From Nitrospira sp. (GTDB taxonomy: Bacteria; Nitrospirota; Nitrospiria; Nitrospirales; Nitrospiraceae), in NCBI GenBank assembly GCA_022842445.1, contig JALHPO010000008.1, positions 62,001 through 126,000 on the forward strand: 64,000 nt of DNA, written 5' to 3'. The notes beneath the pieces are model-generated. The model had not been told where the DNA came from. It did no database searches and was given only the letters and a program-made list of their open reading frames with translations. Each line of letters begins with the position of its first letter. Positions within the stretch are counted from its first letter, which is position 1. Positions 24,099-32,862 of the stretch are shown here, in pieces. The translations under genes and the position numbers were made by a program.

Positions 24099-25289
24099 TT
24101 ACTTTCGCCGTCGAGGAGAACGCAGCCGAGCAAGCCACCCTGGTCCGCTGGGAACGATGCAGCCCAACAGAGCCGGGTGAGCAGCTCCGGTGACAGAGGG
24201 AACATTTCCACATTGCTCCATCACAGTTTGATAGGCCAACACCGCAAACGCGACGGCTTCGATGGCCTTGCTGTCCCACCCCTGCGACTCGAACGCGCTC
24301 ACCGGCACAGGCGCAAAGACATCGGCGAGATGCTGCATGATGGCGCGATTCTTGACCCCGCCGCCGCCGACAATCACTTCGTCGATTCCACCGCGAATCC
24401 ATCGTCTGGCTGAGCCGACGGCTTCGGCCGTCCATCGGCTGCACGTTGCCAGAAGATTTTCCACCGGTAGCTGCTGCGCCTGCTGCATCGCCAACAGCTC
24501 ATCCAGCATCTTTGATCCGAAGACTTCCCGCCCGGTGGATTTCGGTGGAGCCTGCGACAAGTACGGATGTGCGAGGAGTTTGGCCAACAATCGTCCGTCA
24601 ACTTGCCCGCGAGCAGCCCCACGCCCCTCACGATCCATCGACATACGCCCATTCGTAATCCGGGCCATCAATCCATCCAACACCATATTGGCCGGACCGG
24701 TGTCGAACGCCATCAGGCCATCAAAGCCGGAACCTCGCGGCAGGTAGGTCACATTGCTGATCCCTCCGAGGTTGACAATAAGCCGCGCGCGGCGTGGATG
24801 GCGGAAAAGCAGCGCATGCACTCCCGGAGTGAGCGGCGCCCCCTGCCCGCCAGCGGCCATATCGCGCGGTCGGAAATCGGCGACTGTGGTGACTCCCGTT
24901 CGTTCGGCAATCACGGCGGGTTCGGCGATCTGAAATGTGGAACGAATGGCGCCGACGCCCGCATCCTTGACCCCGTACGGAAGATGATGGACGGTCTGGC
25001 CATGAGAACCGATAAGATCGATGTCCTTCGGGTGTAACTTCGCAGCGCGAATGGCGCCGAGCGCCGCATTCGCAAACCACTCACCCAAGAGCGCATTGAG
25101 ATGGCACAGTTCCGATACGGTGCCCGACACAGACGCGGATAAAATGCGTTGCCGAAGCGAACGCGGATACGGCAACGGATGAAACGCGATCATCTTGATG
25201 CGAAGGCCTGCCTTCCGAGGGCCGATTTCGACCAGCGCCGCATCGACACCGTCACCGGACGTTCCTGACATCAACCCGACAACTTTCAT
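24099..25289 (-). CDS. anmK: anhydro-N-acetylmuramic acid kinase
   Basis: A 396-residue sugar kinase that phosphorylates and opens 1,6-anhydro-MurNAc from peptidoglycan recycling, giving MurNAc-6-phosphate. Motifs: GLMSGTSGDGVDAALV, LIGSHGQTVHHLP, TVVADFRPRDMAAGGQGAPLTP, INLGGISNVTYL, FDTGPANMVLDGL and VIVGGGGVKN. ATG 25289 (AAAGGATGG upstream) is used; an in-frame GTG at 25310 is the alternative. The enzyme matches the lytic transglycosylase at 18.7 kb, which makes its substrate. Confidence 0.96.
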   Translation of the reverse strand: MKVVGLMSGTSGDGVDAALVEIGPRKAGLRIKMIAFHPLPYPRSLRQRILSASVSGTVSELCHLNALLGEWFANAALGAIRAAKLHPKDIDLIGSHGQTVHHLPYGVKDAGVGAIRSTFQIAEPAVIAERTGVTTVADFRPRDMAAGGQGAPLTPGVHALLFRHPRRARLIVNLGGISNVTYLPRGSGFDGLMAFDTGPANMVLDGLMARITNGRMSMDREGRGAARGQVDGRLLAKLLAHPYLSQAPPKSTGREVFGSKMLDELLAMQQAQQLPVENLLATCSRWTAEAVGSARRWIRGGIDEVIVGGGGVKNRAIMQHLADVFAPVPVSAFESQGWDSKAIEAVAFAVLAYQTVMEQCGNVPSVTGAAHPALLGCIVPSGPGWLARLRSPRRRK

Positions 25290-25462
25290 GACTGAGCCAT
25301 CCTTTCCCACCCCCTCAACCAGGAATCGGCTTTCGAATGTGCTACGCTAATAGAACTTTCACCGCCGGTCAAGCCAGACAGCGCAGAGGGAAAACCGTGT
25401 GGGGAGCGCCTGCCGCCTGTCACGTTGACATGGTAGAACCTGAGTGTTACCGTCCCCAGCCC

Positions 25463-26410
25463 ATGTTTTCGATAGACCAAGCAAAACGATCGCCTGTTTC
25501 GATTGCCCTTTCGACCCTGCTTGTCCTATTCAGCCCGGCTTTGCCGTCTTCCGCAGAACCCGCTCACAATCCGATCAATATCGTGGTAACCATTCCAGTC
25601 CTCAAGGATCTCGCCGAGCAAGTGGGAGGGCCCCATGTGCGGGTGAAGTCTTTGCTCAGCGGCTATGAGAATGAACATACGTACGCACCGAAACCCACCG
25701 ATTTGGTTGCAGTGCGAAAAGCCCAATTATTGTTCGAGATCGGCACCGGTTTAGAGGTATGGGCCGCCTCGCTCGTGAAGAACGCCGGAAGCCCGTCGCT
25801 GCGTGTCGTGACCACTTCTCAAGGCGTCGGCCTGATTCGTGACCACTCTGACCTGCATCATAATGAACACCAAGAGAAGGGCGAACATGCGTCGGGCGGG
25901 AATCCCCATATCTGGCTGGACCCTGAAAACGTCGTCATCATACTGCGCCATATCACTGCAGCCTTGATCGAGATCGACCCCGCCCATACAGAGACCTACC
26001 GCAACAACCAGGCAGCCTATCTTCAGCGATTGGATCGGCTGCGTAACGAATTGTCCGATCGGGTGAAGTCGTTATCGGATCGTCGCTTCGTCGCGCACCA
26101 TCCGGCCTGGCCCTATATGGCCAGGCGATTCGGCTTCGAGATCGCCGCAACGATTCAAGTACAAACGGGCACGGAACCATCCGCTATCCAGTTGCAATCG
26201 CTGATCGCCAAAATCAGGAAAGACCGCCTCAAAGTCGTTGTGTCGGAAATCCAACTCAGCCAAAAACTCCCCGATCTCCTGGCCAAGGAAACCAAGGCCC
26301 GGGTCGTCGTCCTGACCACCTTGCCGGGAGGCTTACCGGGAACCGAAAGCTACCTCGACATGCTCCGCTATAATGTGCTCCAATTGGCCAACGCATTGGA
26401 GACCCCCTAG
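25463..26410 (+). CDS. znuA: ZnuA-like metal ABC transporter substrate-binding protein
   Basis: A 315-residue periplasmic binding protein, cluster A-I type for Zn2+ or Mn2+. It has a signal peptide (IALSTLLVLFSPALPSSA), the motif YENEHTYAPKPTDL (His ligand at 72), a His-rich loop (HSDLHHNEHQEKGEHASGGNPHIWLDP), VAHHPAWPYMARRFGF and the C-terminal GTE motif (TGTEPS). The His-rich loop between the two lobes favours zinc. Start ATG 25463 is chosen for its fit to the signal peptide. The gene heads the transporter cluster. Confidence 0.88.
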   Translation: MFSIDQAKRSPVSIALSTLLVLFSPALPSSAEPAHNPINIVVTIPVLKDLAEQVGGPHVRVKSLLSGYENEHTYAPKPTDLVAVRKAQLLFEIGTGLEVWAASLVKNAGSPSLRVVTTSQGVGLIRDHSDLHHNEHQEKGEHASGGNPHIWLDPENVVIILRHITAALIEIDPAHTETYRNNQAAYLQRLDRLRNELSDRVKSLSDRRFVAHHPAWPYMARRFGFEIAATIQVQTGTEPSAIQLQSLIAKIRKDRLKVVVSEIQLSQKLPDLLAKETKARVVVLTTLPGGLPGTESYLDMLRYNVLQLANALETP

Positions 26411-26429
26411 CAGTGTCCCTTGATCTCTG

Positions 26430-27257
26430 ATGGCTCCCGTGATGGAAGGAACGCCTGATTCCGTGCCGACAGATTCCCACGAACCGATCATTCGGTTCGA
26501 CCATGCATCATTCGGATTTTCCGGCGTCATTGCGCTCAAGGACATTTCGCTGTCCATCGATGCCGGCGAGTTTGTCGGAGTCATCGGTCCGAATGGATCG
26601 GGGAAAACCACTCTCTGCAGGGCGGTCTTGGGACTCATGGCTCCGATTGAGGGCCATCTTCACATTTTCGACTGTGCCTGCGACAAATTACGATGTCATC
26701 ACCGTGCAAAAATCGGCTATCTCCCGCAGAAAGGCGTTGTGGATCGGAATTTTCCGGTCACGGTGCTCGAGACGGTCATGATGGGCCGTTACGGAGCACT
26801 CGGGTTGTTCAGGCGTCCAGGCGCCAACGACCGTGAAATCGCCATGGCGGCGCTGGCGCACGTGTCGATGGAGGGACACAAAGATACCGCGCTCGGCCAT
26901 TTGTCAGGCGGCCAGCAGCAGCGTGTGTTCATTGCGCGGGCATTGGCGCAACAACCGAAAGTGTTGCTGTTGGACGAGCCCACCACCGGGCTGGATATCA
27001 CGACACAGCACAATGTCATCGAGCTCGTTCAACACCTGCATGAAGAATTGAAGTTGACCGTACTGTTGATCACTCATGACATCAACATGATTCGCTCCCG
27101 CGTCGATCGCCTGGTGCTCCTCAAGACCAGGCTCTACGCCGCCGGCCCACCCGCCGATGTCCTCAAACCGGACATCCTCAGCGCGGTCTATGGCAAAGAT
27201 GTGGTGATTACAGACAAGGATCAGGTCATCGTCGAGGATTATCATCATCATCATTGA
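26430..27257 (+). CDS. znuC: ZnuC-like metal ABC transporter ATPase
   Basis: A 275-residue ABC ATPase: Walker [11 protein letters not shown]-loop YLPQKG, signature LSGGQQQR, Walker B KVLLLDEP, and switch His in LLITHD. The tail ends in VEDYHHHH, a His cluster that may bind zinc as in some ZnuC proteins. It starts 19 bp after znuA. Its partner permease is not adjacent but begins 2.67 kb downstream, after the lipoprotein gene. Confidence 0.92.
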   Translation: MAPVMEGTPDSVPTDSHEPIIRFDHASFGFSGVIALKDISLSIDAGEFVGVIGPNGSGKTTLCRAVLGLMAPIEGHLHIFDCACDKLRCHHRAKIGYLPQKGVVDRNFPVTVLETVMMGRYGALGLFRRPGANDREIAMAALAHVSMEGHKDTALGHLSGGQQQRVFIARALAQQPKVLLLDEPTTGLDITTQHNVIELVQHLHEELKLTVLLITHDINMIRSRVDRLVLLKTRLYAAGPPADVLKPDILSAVYGKDVVITDKDQVIVEDYHHHH

Positions 27258-27293
27258 TCCCGACATCCCCTCCTTTTGAGGCACCTCGCCTCG

Positions 27294-27323
27294 TTGAAAG
27301 TCTTCTATTCGGCATCCTATAAT
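27294..27323 (+). promoter_or_regulatory. sigma-70-like promoter of the inserted lipoprotein gene
   Basis: TTGAAA (27294-27299), 18 bp, TATAAT (27318-27323), 27 nt before the ATG at 27351. It would also supply transcription to the permease gene behind the lipoprotein. Confidence 0.6.
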
Positions 27324-27350
27324 GCGCCCCTCACCCGGGAGGCCGCTGCC

Positions 27351-29924
27351 ATGGTTAACTTCCGCTGGGCCTTACAGCTAGCCGGTTTGCTCCTGACCAG
27401 TCTCTTATTCACAGGTTGTGGGAGCGGGGGAAGTAGCAACGGCGGGACCCCTTCCCCTGGTGCGTCAACAGCACAAACTATCGTTTCAGGGACTGTTCAA
27501 GCCCCAGGAGGCCAGATTGCTTTCTTCAAGGAAAGAAGCCTGGGAGATCTGTTCGTCTCGGAAGCCTATGCAGCTCTGACTGGCCTAACCAATGTTCCCG
27601 ACGGCACCATCGTTGAGCTGGCCCGCCTCAGCCCGACTGCATCAGGTTTTGCTGTCATCGCGACGACCACGGTATCAGGAGGGCGGTATTCGTTTAATCT
27701 GACATCCCTTGGTCTACAACCCTCAAACGATCTCATAGCGCGCGTCGAAGGATCCAGCGGAATAGTAATGCGCGCGTTTGTCGTCGGGACCGTGGCCGAT
27801 ATTAATCCTACTTCCGAGACGACGTGTCGACTGGTTGAAGAAGCTCTAGCTGGCCGGCCATTGACTAATCTGACGTTTCAAGAAGTAGCCGATATCACAG
27901 GGGCCGTAGGACTACTATCTCAGCTGCAGAACATCGGAACTGCAACCTCAATAGACCAAGCTGTCGGTCTTGTCAGAACCGCAGTAGCTGCGAACGCACA
28001 AGTGACAGGATTTATTGCCGCCGCAGTAACAAGTGGACAGACCCCGCAAGGAGCAGGAGACGTAGGGAATTTCTATCCGTTCGAGCAAGGTAGTTTCTGG
28101 CGATACAACGGCACCAGAATGGTTTCAGGTCCTGTTGTAGAGTATGAGAACGCGGCATTTGTTTCAGGACAAGGGCCCGCCCCTGGCCATGGGATTAGTA
28201 GCACGATCTTTCATGAGACCAATGATAGCGGCGAAGGTAGGAGTGAGAATGCCTACGGAGTTAAGGGGCCTTCTGGAATTATGTCCTATGGCAGTGATGA
28301 TCTAACAGACAACATTACTCGGCAGCTGACTCCGTATCAGGCGGTTCATTTCCCCTTAACCATCGGGACTACCATTCTGCTGGAGGAGCGGCGCGGACTG
28401 GACTGGGGTGGAGACGAAGATGGCGACGGCCGAAACGAATCCTTCAGTTTACGGCTTTACCAAACCCCACTGGCATTTGAGCCGATGACGGTAACGGCAG
28501 CAACCTTTCCAACAACGATTCGCGTTGAAACTAGAGCGGTCTTCATCGTGAATTTTACCCGTGGAGGGAGTGCCACTCTAATCCAGACAAATACAGCTTG
28601 GCATGCCCCTGGTGTGGGAAGAATAAAGGAGATAATTGAAGCTCGGCTCGAAGGTGGGCCAGTTCAAGCAACTCTCACGGAGGAACTCACATCCTATGTC
28701 GTGAACGGGCAAGGGGGTGGAATAAGGATCGAAGTTACACCGATTTCGTCCTTAGTTGCCCTCGGCGGAACAATTCAGTTGACCGCACAAGTGTTTGACA
28801 ATGTTAGCTCAATAAGTGGCGCCTCTGTGACGTGGTCTTCCAGTGATGGGAGCGTTGTCAGTGTGGACGGGACCGGCCGTGCGACAGGTCAAAGTTTGGG
28901 TCAAGCTTCGGTCAGGGCTTCTGTGGGGTCGATTACTAGCAATCTCGTCCCCGTTACCGTTCAAGACATTCGAGCGATCAATATAGAGACGAGTGATCTC
29001 ATCTATGATAGGTCCCGGCAGCGAATCTATGCTTCAGTCCCAAGCCATGCAGGTGTGAACCCAGGCCGAATTCTAGTTATCAACCCAGAGACTGCTGCTG
29101 TCACGCAAACGATCTTTGTCGGTGATGATCCAGGGAAGTTAGCCATTTCAGACAATTTCCAATACCTCTATGTGGCAGTCACGGCACCGGCTGCATCAGT
29201 ACGTCGCATCAATCTCTCAACCGGTCAGGTTGACCTGGCCTTTTCTGTGGGAACCAATATCGTTTCGGGACAGCTTCGCGTGGAGGACATGGAAGTCATT
29301 CCTGGATCTCCTCAATCGCTTGTCGTTGCCCGTATGTATATTGGAAATAGCCCAAGACACGCTGGTGTTGCTGTCTTTGATAATGGAGTACAACGTCCCG
29401 ATGTAGGACCCTTGGGAGAATCCAAGAATCAGCTGGAGTTCGGTGCGACACCGAGTCGACTGTATGGTGCTGATCGCGAGTCATTTCCAAACAATATGTC
29501 GACAATGAATATTGGGCCATCGGGAGTAACTCTTATCGACGTAGGATGTTGCTCCTTCGATGGGCAGTTTGATACTGGGCTCATATACTCAAAAGACGGC
29601 AGGATCATTGACCCTGAACTGAAACGACTCGTAGGTTTCTTGCCAGGAACTTCACAATTTGACAATAGCCACGATAACCTAATCACTACGGATCGGGCGA
29701 GAGCACGAATCTACTTGCTGAAGGGAATCAACGATTTGGAACGTCAGCTACTAGCCTATGATCGGACATCATTGGCGCTGATTGGATCTGCCAGTCTTTC
29801 TTCTACCTTTACTAACATTACTGGGCATGCATCAAGTTTGATCCTTTGGGGAACAGATGGCCTCGCGTTTAGAACCAGTGGAGATAACAGACTAGTCCTG
29901 TTAAGAACTTCTATTTTTCAATAA
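27351..29924 (+). CDS. large lipoprotein with Big_2 and YncE-like propeller domains
   Basis: An 857-residue lipoprotein. Signal peptide and lipobox are LLLTSLLFTGC (Cys23), then a Ser/Gly/Pro linker. The middle contains a Big_2 immunoglobulin-like domain (VTPISSLVALGGTIQLTAQVF ... VTWSSSDGSVVSVDGTGRATGQSLGQASVRASVGS). The C-terminal third resembles a YncE-type beta-propeller (RILVINPETAAVTQTIFVGDDPGKLAISDNFQYLYVAVT). The gene sits between the zinc ABC ATPase and permease genes, with its own promoter, and its stop lies 4 nt before the permease ATG. Third codon positions are visibly richer in A/T than in znuC or znuB, so insertion of foreign DNA is likely. Role unknown: surface binding or metal protection are possibilities. 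Confidence 0.82.
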   Translation: MVNFRWALQLAGLLLTSLLFTGCGSGGSSNGGTPSPGASTAQTIVSGTVQAPGGQIAFFKERSLGDLFVSEAYAALTGLTNVPDGTIVELARLSPTASGFAVIATTTVSGGRYSFNLTSLGLQPSNDLIARVEGSSGIVMRAFVVGTVADINPTSETTCRLVEEALAGRPLTNLTFQEVADITGAVGLLSQLQNIGTATSIDQAVGLVRTAVAANAQVTGFIAAAVTSGQTPQGAGDVGNFYPFEQGSFWRYNGTRMVSGPVVEYENAAFVSGQGPAPGHGISSTIFHETNDSGEGRSENAYGVKGPSGIMSYGSDDLTDNITRQLTPYQAVHFPLTIGTTILLEERRGLDWGGDEDGDGRNESFSLRLYQTPLAFEPMTVTAATFPTTIRVETRAVFIVNFTRGGSATLIQTNTAWHAPGVGRIKEIIEARLEGGPVQATLTEELTSYVVNGQGGGIRIEVTPISSLVALGGTIQLTAQVFDNVSSISGASVTWSSSDGSVVSVDGTGRATGQSLGQASVRASVGSITSNLVPVTVQDIRAINIETSDLIYDRSRQRIYASVPSHAGVNPGRILVINPETAAVTQTIFVGDDPGKLAISDNFQYLYVAVTAPAASVRRINLSTGQVDLAFSVGTNIVSGQLRVEDMEVIPGSPQSLVVARMYIGNSPRHAGVAVFDNGVQRPDVGPLGESKNQLEFGATPSRLYGADRESFPNNMSTMNIGPSGVTLIDVGCCSFDGQFDTGLIYSKDGRIIDPELKRLVGFLPGTSQFDNSHDNLITTDRARARIYLLKGINDLERQLLAYDRTSLALIGSASLSSTFTNITGHASSLILWGTDGLAFRTSGDNRLVLLRTSIFQ

Positions 29925-29928
29925 CGCC

Positions 29929-30759
29929 ATGCTCGATCTCTTCACCTACGACTTCATGCAACGGTCTCTCCTCGCTGCGGCGATGGTGGGAGGGCTCTGC
30001 TCGGTCGTCGGAGTGTTCGTCGTTCTACGCGGTCTCGCTTTTGTGGGGGCGGGCACCTCGCACGCAGCGTTTGCCGGTGTCGCGCTTGGTTATTTGATGG
30101 GCTGGCCTCCATTGTTGCTGGCCATTCTGTTCGGGCTTGCAACCGTGTGGATTACCGGGTGGGTCGAAGAGAGAGGCCGAATGAAACTGGACGTTTCGAT
30201 CGGCATTCTCTACACCGCCACTATGGCGCTGGCGATCCTGTTTATCGGCCTGATGAAAACTTATAACGCCGAAGTGTACGGCTATTTGTTCGGCAGTGTG
30301 CTGTCGGTGAGTAGCGATGAACTGCGCGTGATCGGAGGATTGGCCATTCTCGTGCTTGGACTCATCCTGATATTCTCAAAAGAACTGTACTTTATCGCCT
30401 TCGATCAAGAGATGGCTGATGCGTCCGGCATTCCGGCCCGCGCCATCTTCTTTCTCCTCCTGACGCTCGTCGCCCTCACCGTCGTCGTCTCGCTGAAAAC
30501 CGTCGGCGCCATCCTTGTGTTTGCCATGATCCTGATTCCGGCTTCGACGGCGTATCAACTCACACATAGCCTCATGACCCTGACCCTCTATTCCGTCATC
30601 ATCGGCACCACGACATCGGTGGCCGGCGTGATGATCTCCGCCTTCTGGGACGTGCCTTCCGGGCCTGCCATCGTGTTGCTTGCGACCACGGTATTTTTCC
30701 TCTCGATCTTGCTCTCTCCCAAAAAACTCAAACGTGCCGCCTCCGCCCATGCCCACTGA
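29929..30759 (+). CDS. znuB: ZnuB-like metal ABC transporter permease
   Basis: A 276-residue ABC-3 family permease with about eight hydrophobic helices. Typical segments: FVVLRGLAFVGAGTSHAAFAGVALGYLMG (EAA-like loop with GxxxSHAAFAGVALG) and SLKTVGAILVFAMILIPASTAYQLTHSL. The C terminus has a His-containing tail (AASAHAH). It completes the zinc/manganese uptake system with the substrate-binding and ATPase genes, in spite of the lipoprotein gene between them. Confidence 0.9.
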   Translation: MLDLFTYDFMQRSLLAAAMVGGLCSVVGVFVVLRGLAFVGAGTSHAAFAGVALGYLMGWPPLLLAILFGLATVWITGWVEERGRMKLDVSIGILYTATMALAILFIGLMKTYNAEVYGYLFGSVLSVSSDELRVIGGLAILVLGLILIFSKELYFIAFDQEMADASGIPARAIFFLLLTLVALTVVVSLKTVGAILVFAMILIPASTAYQLTHSLMTLTLYSVIIGTTTSVAGVMISAFWDVPSGPAIVLLATTVFFLSILLSPKKLKRAASAHAH

Positions 30760-30811
30760 AACAACTCCTCGCACAGCTCGAACGGCCCATCAGCAGGCCT
30801 CAGGTAGCTGC

Positions 30812-30840
30812 TTGATGTACGAAGCAAATTCGGCTATTTA
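30812..30840 (+). promoter_or_regulatory. sigma-70-like promoter of the barrel gene at 30877
   Basis: TTGATG (30812-30817), 17 bp, TATTTA (30835-30840), with a 30-nt leader carrying GGAGGAGG. Confidence 0.45.
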
Positions 30841-30876
30841 CAGGCTGTCCTTTTGACCTATTGGAGGAGGAACTAT

Positions 30877-31533
30877 ATGCGAATTCCGGTCTTGCAGGCT
30901 TGTGTGATTAGCTGTGCGATGGCGAGTGCCGTCTTCATCATGACTCCCGCTCACCACGCGTTGGCGCAAGAAGGAAGACAGGGCTTCGGTGGTATCGAGG
31001 CTAAGAAATGGGTGCTCGGCGCGCGTGCTGGGTTTTCGCCCTTGACGCAATCGCTGACCGATGATGATCCTCGAATTTCGAGCGACGTCGGTCCCTTGGT
31101 AAACTTCCAGGCGCTGTACAGCCTGAACACCTGGCTCTTAGTGGGGATGATGCTCGAATGGGAACGCCATGGCTTCGATAGAGAGCGGCGGTCCGGCGAC
31201 CTTGATTTGGGACATCAAGACACAGTGTCGGTATTGCCGACCATTGAGCTTCGGCCCGTCAAGCTTGGACCAGTCGTGCCCTATGTGAACATGGGATTCG
31301 GCGTGAACGTCAATAGCTTCGGTGAAGACAGCGGTAATCGCATCAGCCCCAGTAACACCTTCGCCTGGCGGCTCGGCTGGGGCGCGGACTACATGCTCAA
31401 TCAACAGTTCGCCCTCAACGTAGAAATGGCCTACAAACGTAACGACGGCCATGCCAGAATCGACGGCACTCGCGTGGATGATTGGAATGCCTCTTCCTTC
31501 GGATTTCTCTTTGGTGCCAAGGCATTCTTTTAG
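30877..31533 (+). CDS. outer-membrane beta-barrel protein
   Basis: A 218-residue exported barrel with signal peptide (RIPVLQACVISCAMASAVFIMTPAHHALA) and OmpW/OmpA-like strands: RAGFSPLTQSL, PTIELRPVKLGPVVPYVNMGFGVNVNSF, AWRLGWGADYMLNQQFALNVEMAYKRN, ending FLFGAKAFF with a terminal Phe. The start ATG 30877 has GGAGGAGG upstream. Downstream of the zinc permease but with its own promoter. Confidence 0.8.
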   Translation: MRIPVLQACVISCAMASAVFIMTPAHHALAQEGRQGFGGIEAKKWVLGARAGFSPLTQSLTDDDPRISSDVGPLVNFQALYSLNTWLLVGMMLEWERHGFDRERRSGDLDLGHQDTVSVLPTIELRPVKLGPVVPYVNMGFGVNVNSFGEDSGNRISPSNTFAWRLGWGADYMLNQQFALNVEMAYKRNDGHARIDGTRVDDWNASSFGFLFGAKAFF

Positions 31534-31586
31534 CCCGGATGACGCATGGGAGATCGTTACGAAATGGTCACCTCAGCGCGACAGGC

Positions 31587-31647
31587 GCGGAGAGCGAGAC
31601 TCGCGTGACGCGCAAAGCCGGGTCCTGCCAGTCTCGCTAATCCCGCC
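31587..31647. repeat. junction quasi-palindrome GAGAGCGAGACT / AGTCTCGCT
   Basis: AGCGAGACT (31593-31601) pairs perfectly with AGTCTCGCT (31630-31638); outside it GGAGAGC (left) faces GCTCTCTCC (right) after a 9-nt bulge. It lies between the convergent barrel and GNAT genes and may end both transcripts. No T run follows. Confidence 0.5.
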
Positions 31648-31709
31648 GCTCTCTCCCATCTGCTTGTGGCACGCACAGGCGGACGATTGCGGCAGAAATG
31701 TCCGCGCTA

Positions 31710-32141
31710 TTATTCCGTCCGAGCCTGCTTGCTCCGGCTCCAGACCATCCCGGTCTGTTCTTGAGAGCTAAATCCCAGTCTTTCATAAAAACCGGGGCGC
31801 CTGGTACAGAGCCAAAACAGCTCGATTTTCTTGAGGCGAGGGTGGTCGAGAATACGCTGAACGACAGCAGTACCGATACCTTGCTTCTGATAGGCCTTAT
31901 CGACGATGACATCCCAAATCGTCGCCCGATAGACAAAATCCGTCAGCACGCGACCGAATCCGACTAAAAGATCGCCGTCCCATGCGCAGAGCGCGACGTC
32001 AGTGTGACGGAGCATCTCCTTGGCGTCCTCGATCGTTCGATGCGTTGCCCAGGGGGCTTGATGAAACAGCCGAACCAGCTGAGCGGCGGAGAGATCTTTC
32101 TTTTCTGAAAAGGTAATGACGGGCTTGAGGGTTGGAGGCAT
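31710..32141 (-). CDS. GNAT-family N-acetyltransferase
   Basis: A 143-residue GNAT enzyme with the acetyl-CoA motif VIVDKAYQKQGIGTAVVQRIL (Q-x-x-G-I/V-G) and a C-terminal FYERLGF. The substrate is not predictable. It is divergent from the small zinc-ribbon gene; a 9-bp direct repeat ATCTTGTAC (32140-32148, 32155-32163) spans its start codon. Confidence 0.88.
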   Translation of the reverse strand: MPPTLKPVITFSEKKDLSAAQLVRLFHQAPWATHRTIEDAKEMLRHTDVALCAWDGDLLVGFGRVLTDFVYRATIWDVIVDKAYQKQGIGTAVVQRILDHPRLKKIELFWLCTRRPGFYERLGFSSQEQTGMVWSRSKQARTE

Positions 32142-32163
32142 CTTGTACTAGATTATCTTGTAC
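32140..32163. repeat. 9-bp direct repeat ATCTTGTAC, operator candidate
   Basis: Two copies (32140-32148 and 32155-32163) 15 bp apart in the divergent region of the GNAT and zinc-ribbon genes. The plus-strand TTGTAC-N16-TATGGA includes the first copy as a possible -35 box. Confidence 0.35.
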
Positions 32164-32203
32164 GTATGGACATTCGCCGCAAGCGGAGTGTACGAGGAAA
32201 ACT

Positions 32204-32383
32204 ATGTCAACGCAAGTCCGTAGCTGCCACAAATGTTTCCAGCTCATGTGGCTCACAGCTGATCAGTATGAGCTCTTGGATGAAGGCACAATCCGTGCGA
32301 AATGTCCCCACTGTGGCGCGCTTGTTCGCTTCAAGCTGGTGACAGAGGGCCCGAATGCTACCGGTCCAAAGATGGGACATTGA
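32204..32383 (+). CDS. small zinc-ribbon protein
   Basis: A 59-residue protein with paired CxxC motifs (CHKCFQLMWLTADQYELLDEGTIRAKCPHCGALV), a typical treble-clef zinc ribbon. GAGGAAAACT precedes the ATG. Too short to contain any other domain; it probably binds protein or RNA. Divergent from GNAT. Confidence 0.75.
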   Translation: MSTQVRSCHKCFQLMWLTADQYELLDEGTIRAKCPHCGALVRFKLVTEGPNATGPKMGH

Positions 32384-32431
32384 GCAGGACAGGGTGAGGG
32401 GGTTATGGGAACCGTTCCGCTTCACTATGTT

Positions 32432-32854
32432 TCACATCCCGCGTCCTGCACCGTCTAACTCAGGTTTGTTGCCTGGTAAAATCTTGTGGAGAGCGGCCCG
32501 GTAGTCGGCCACGTGCTTCTCATCGAGCCGCCCGACGTCGATCTCCTGGTCCAGTTTCATCCGTTCCAATTGATCGAGCAAGGCTAACAGGGACTGCACC
32601 GCCCCCAACAACCTGCCGGCTTCGAATGCTTCGAGAGATTCGATCAGCGAAGCGTTGAGACTTCTATAGGGAGTCCCTGCGCTCTGCGCCCTGATGCGGG
32701 ACACCAGCTCCTCATAGTCTTCAATCGCTTCCAGCTGAGGCTTTATGCCAGCTGGCACAGCCGACAAATGGACAATCGGAGGCAGTTTAGCGGCATACAG
32801 CTTGAGCCGAGAGGTCAAGCCTCCGATCACATCAAGAAGGTCGGCAGTCTGCAT
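32432..32854 (-). CDS. hypothetical helical protein next to rluD
   Basis: A 140-residue mostly helical cytoplasmic protein with no family that I recognise. Segments LEAIEDYEELVSRIRAQSAG and LSLNASLIESLEAFEAGRLLGAVQSLLALLDQLERM are amphipathic. It is cotranscribed behind rluD (8 bp). Codon use is like the neighbours. Confidence 0.65.
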   Translation of the reverse strand: MQTADLLDVIGGLTSRLKLYAAKLPPIVHLSAVPAGIKPQLEAIEDYEELVSRIRAQSAGTPYRSLNASLIESLEAFEAGRLLGAVQSLLALLDQLERMKLDQEIDVGRLDEKHVADYRAALHKILPGNKPELDGAGRGM

Positions 32855-32862
32855 AGCTCTTC

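Noticed and set aside
27240..27257. CAT repeat (HHHH) at the end of znuC, looking like an affinity tag
   Set aside because: His-rich ends are common in metal transporter ATPases; the rest of the locus is natural.
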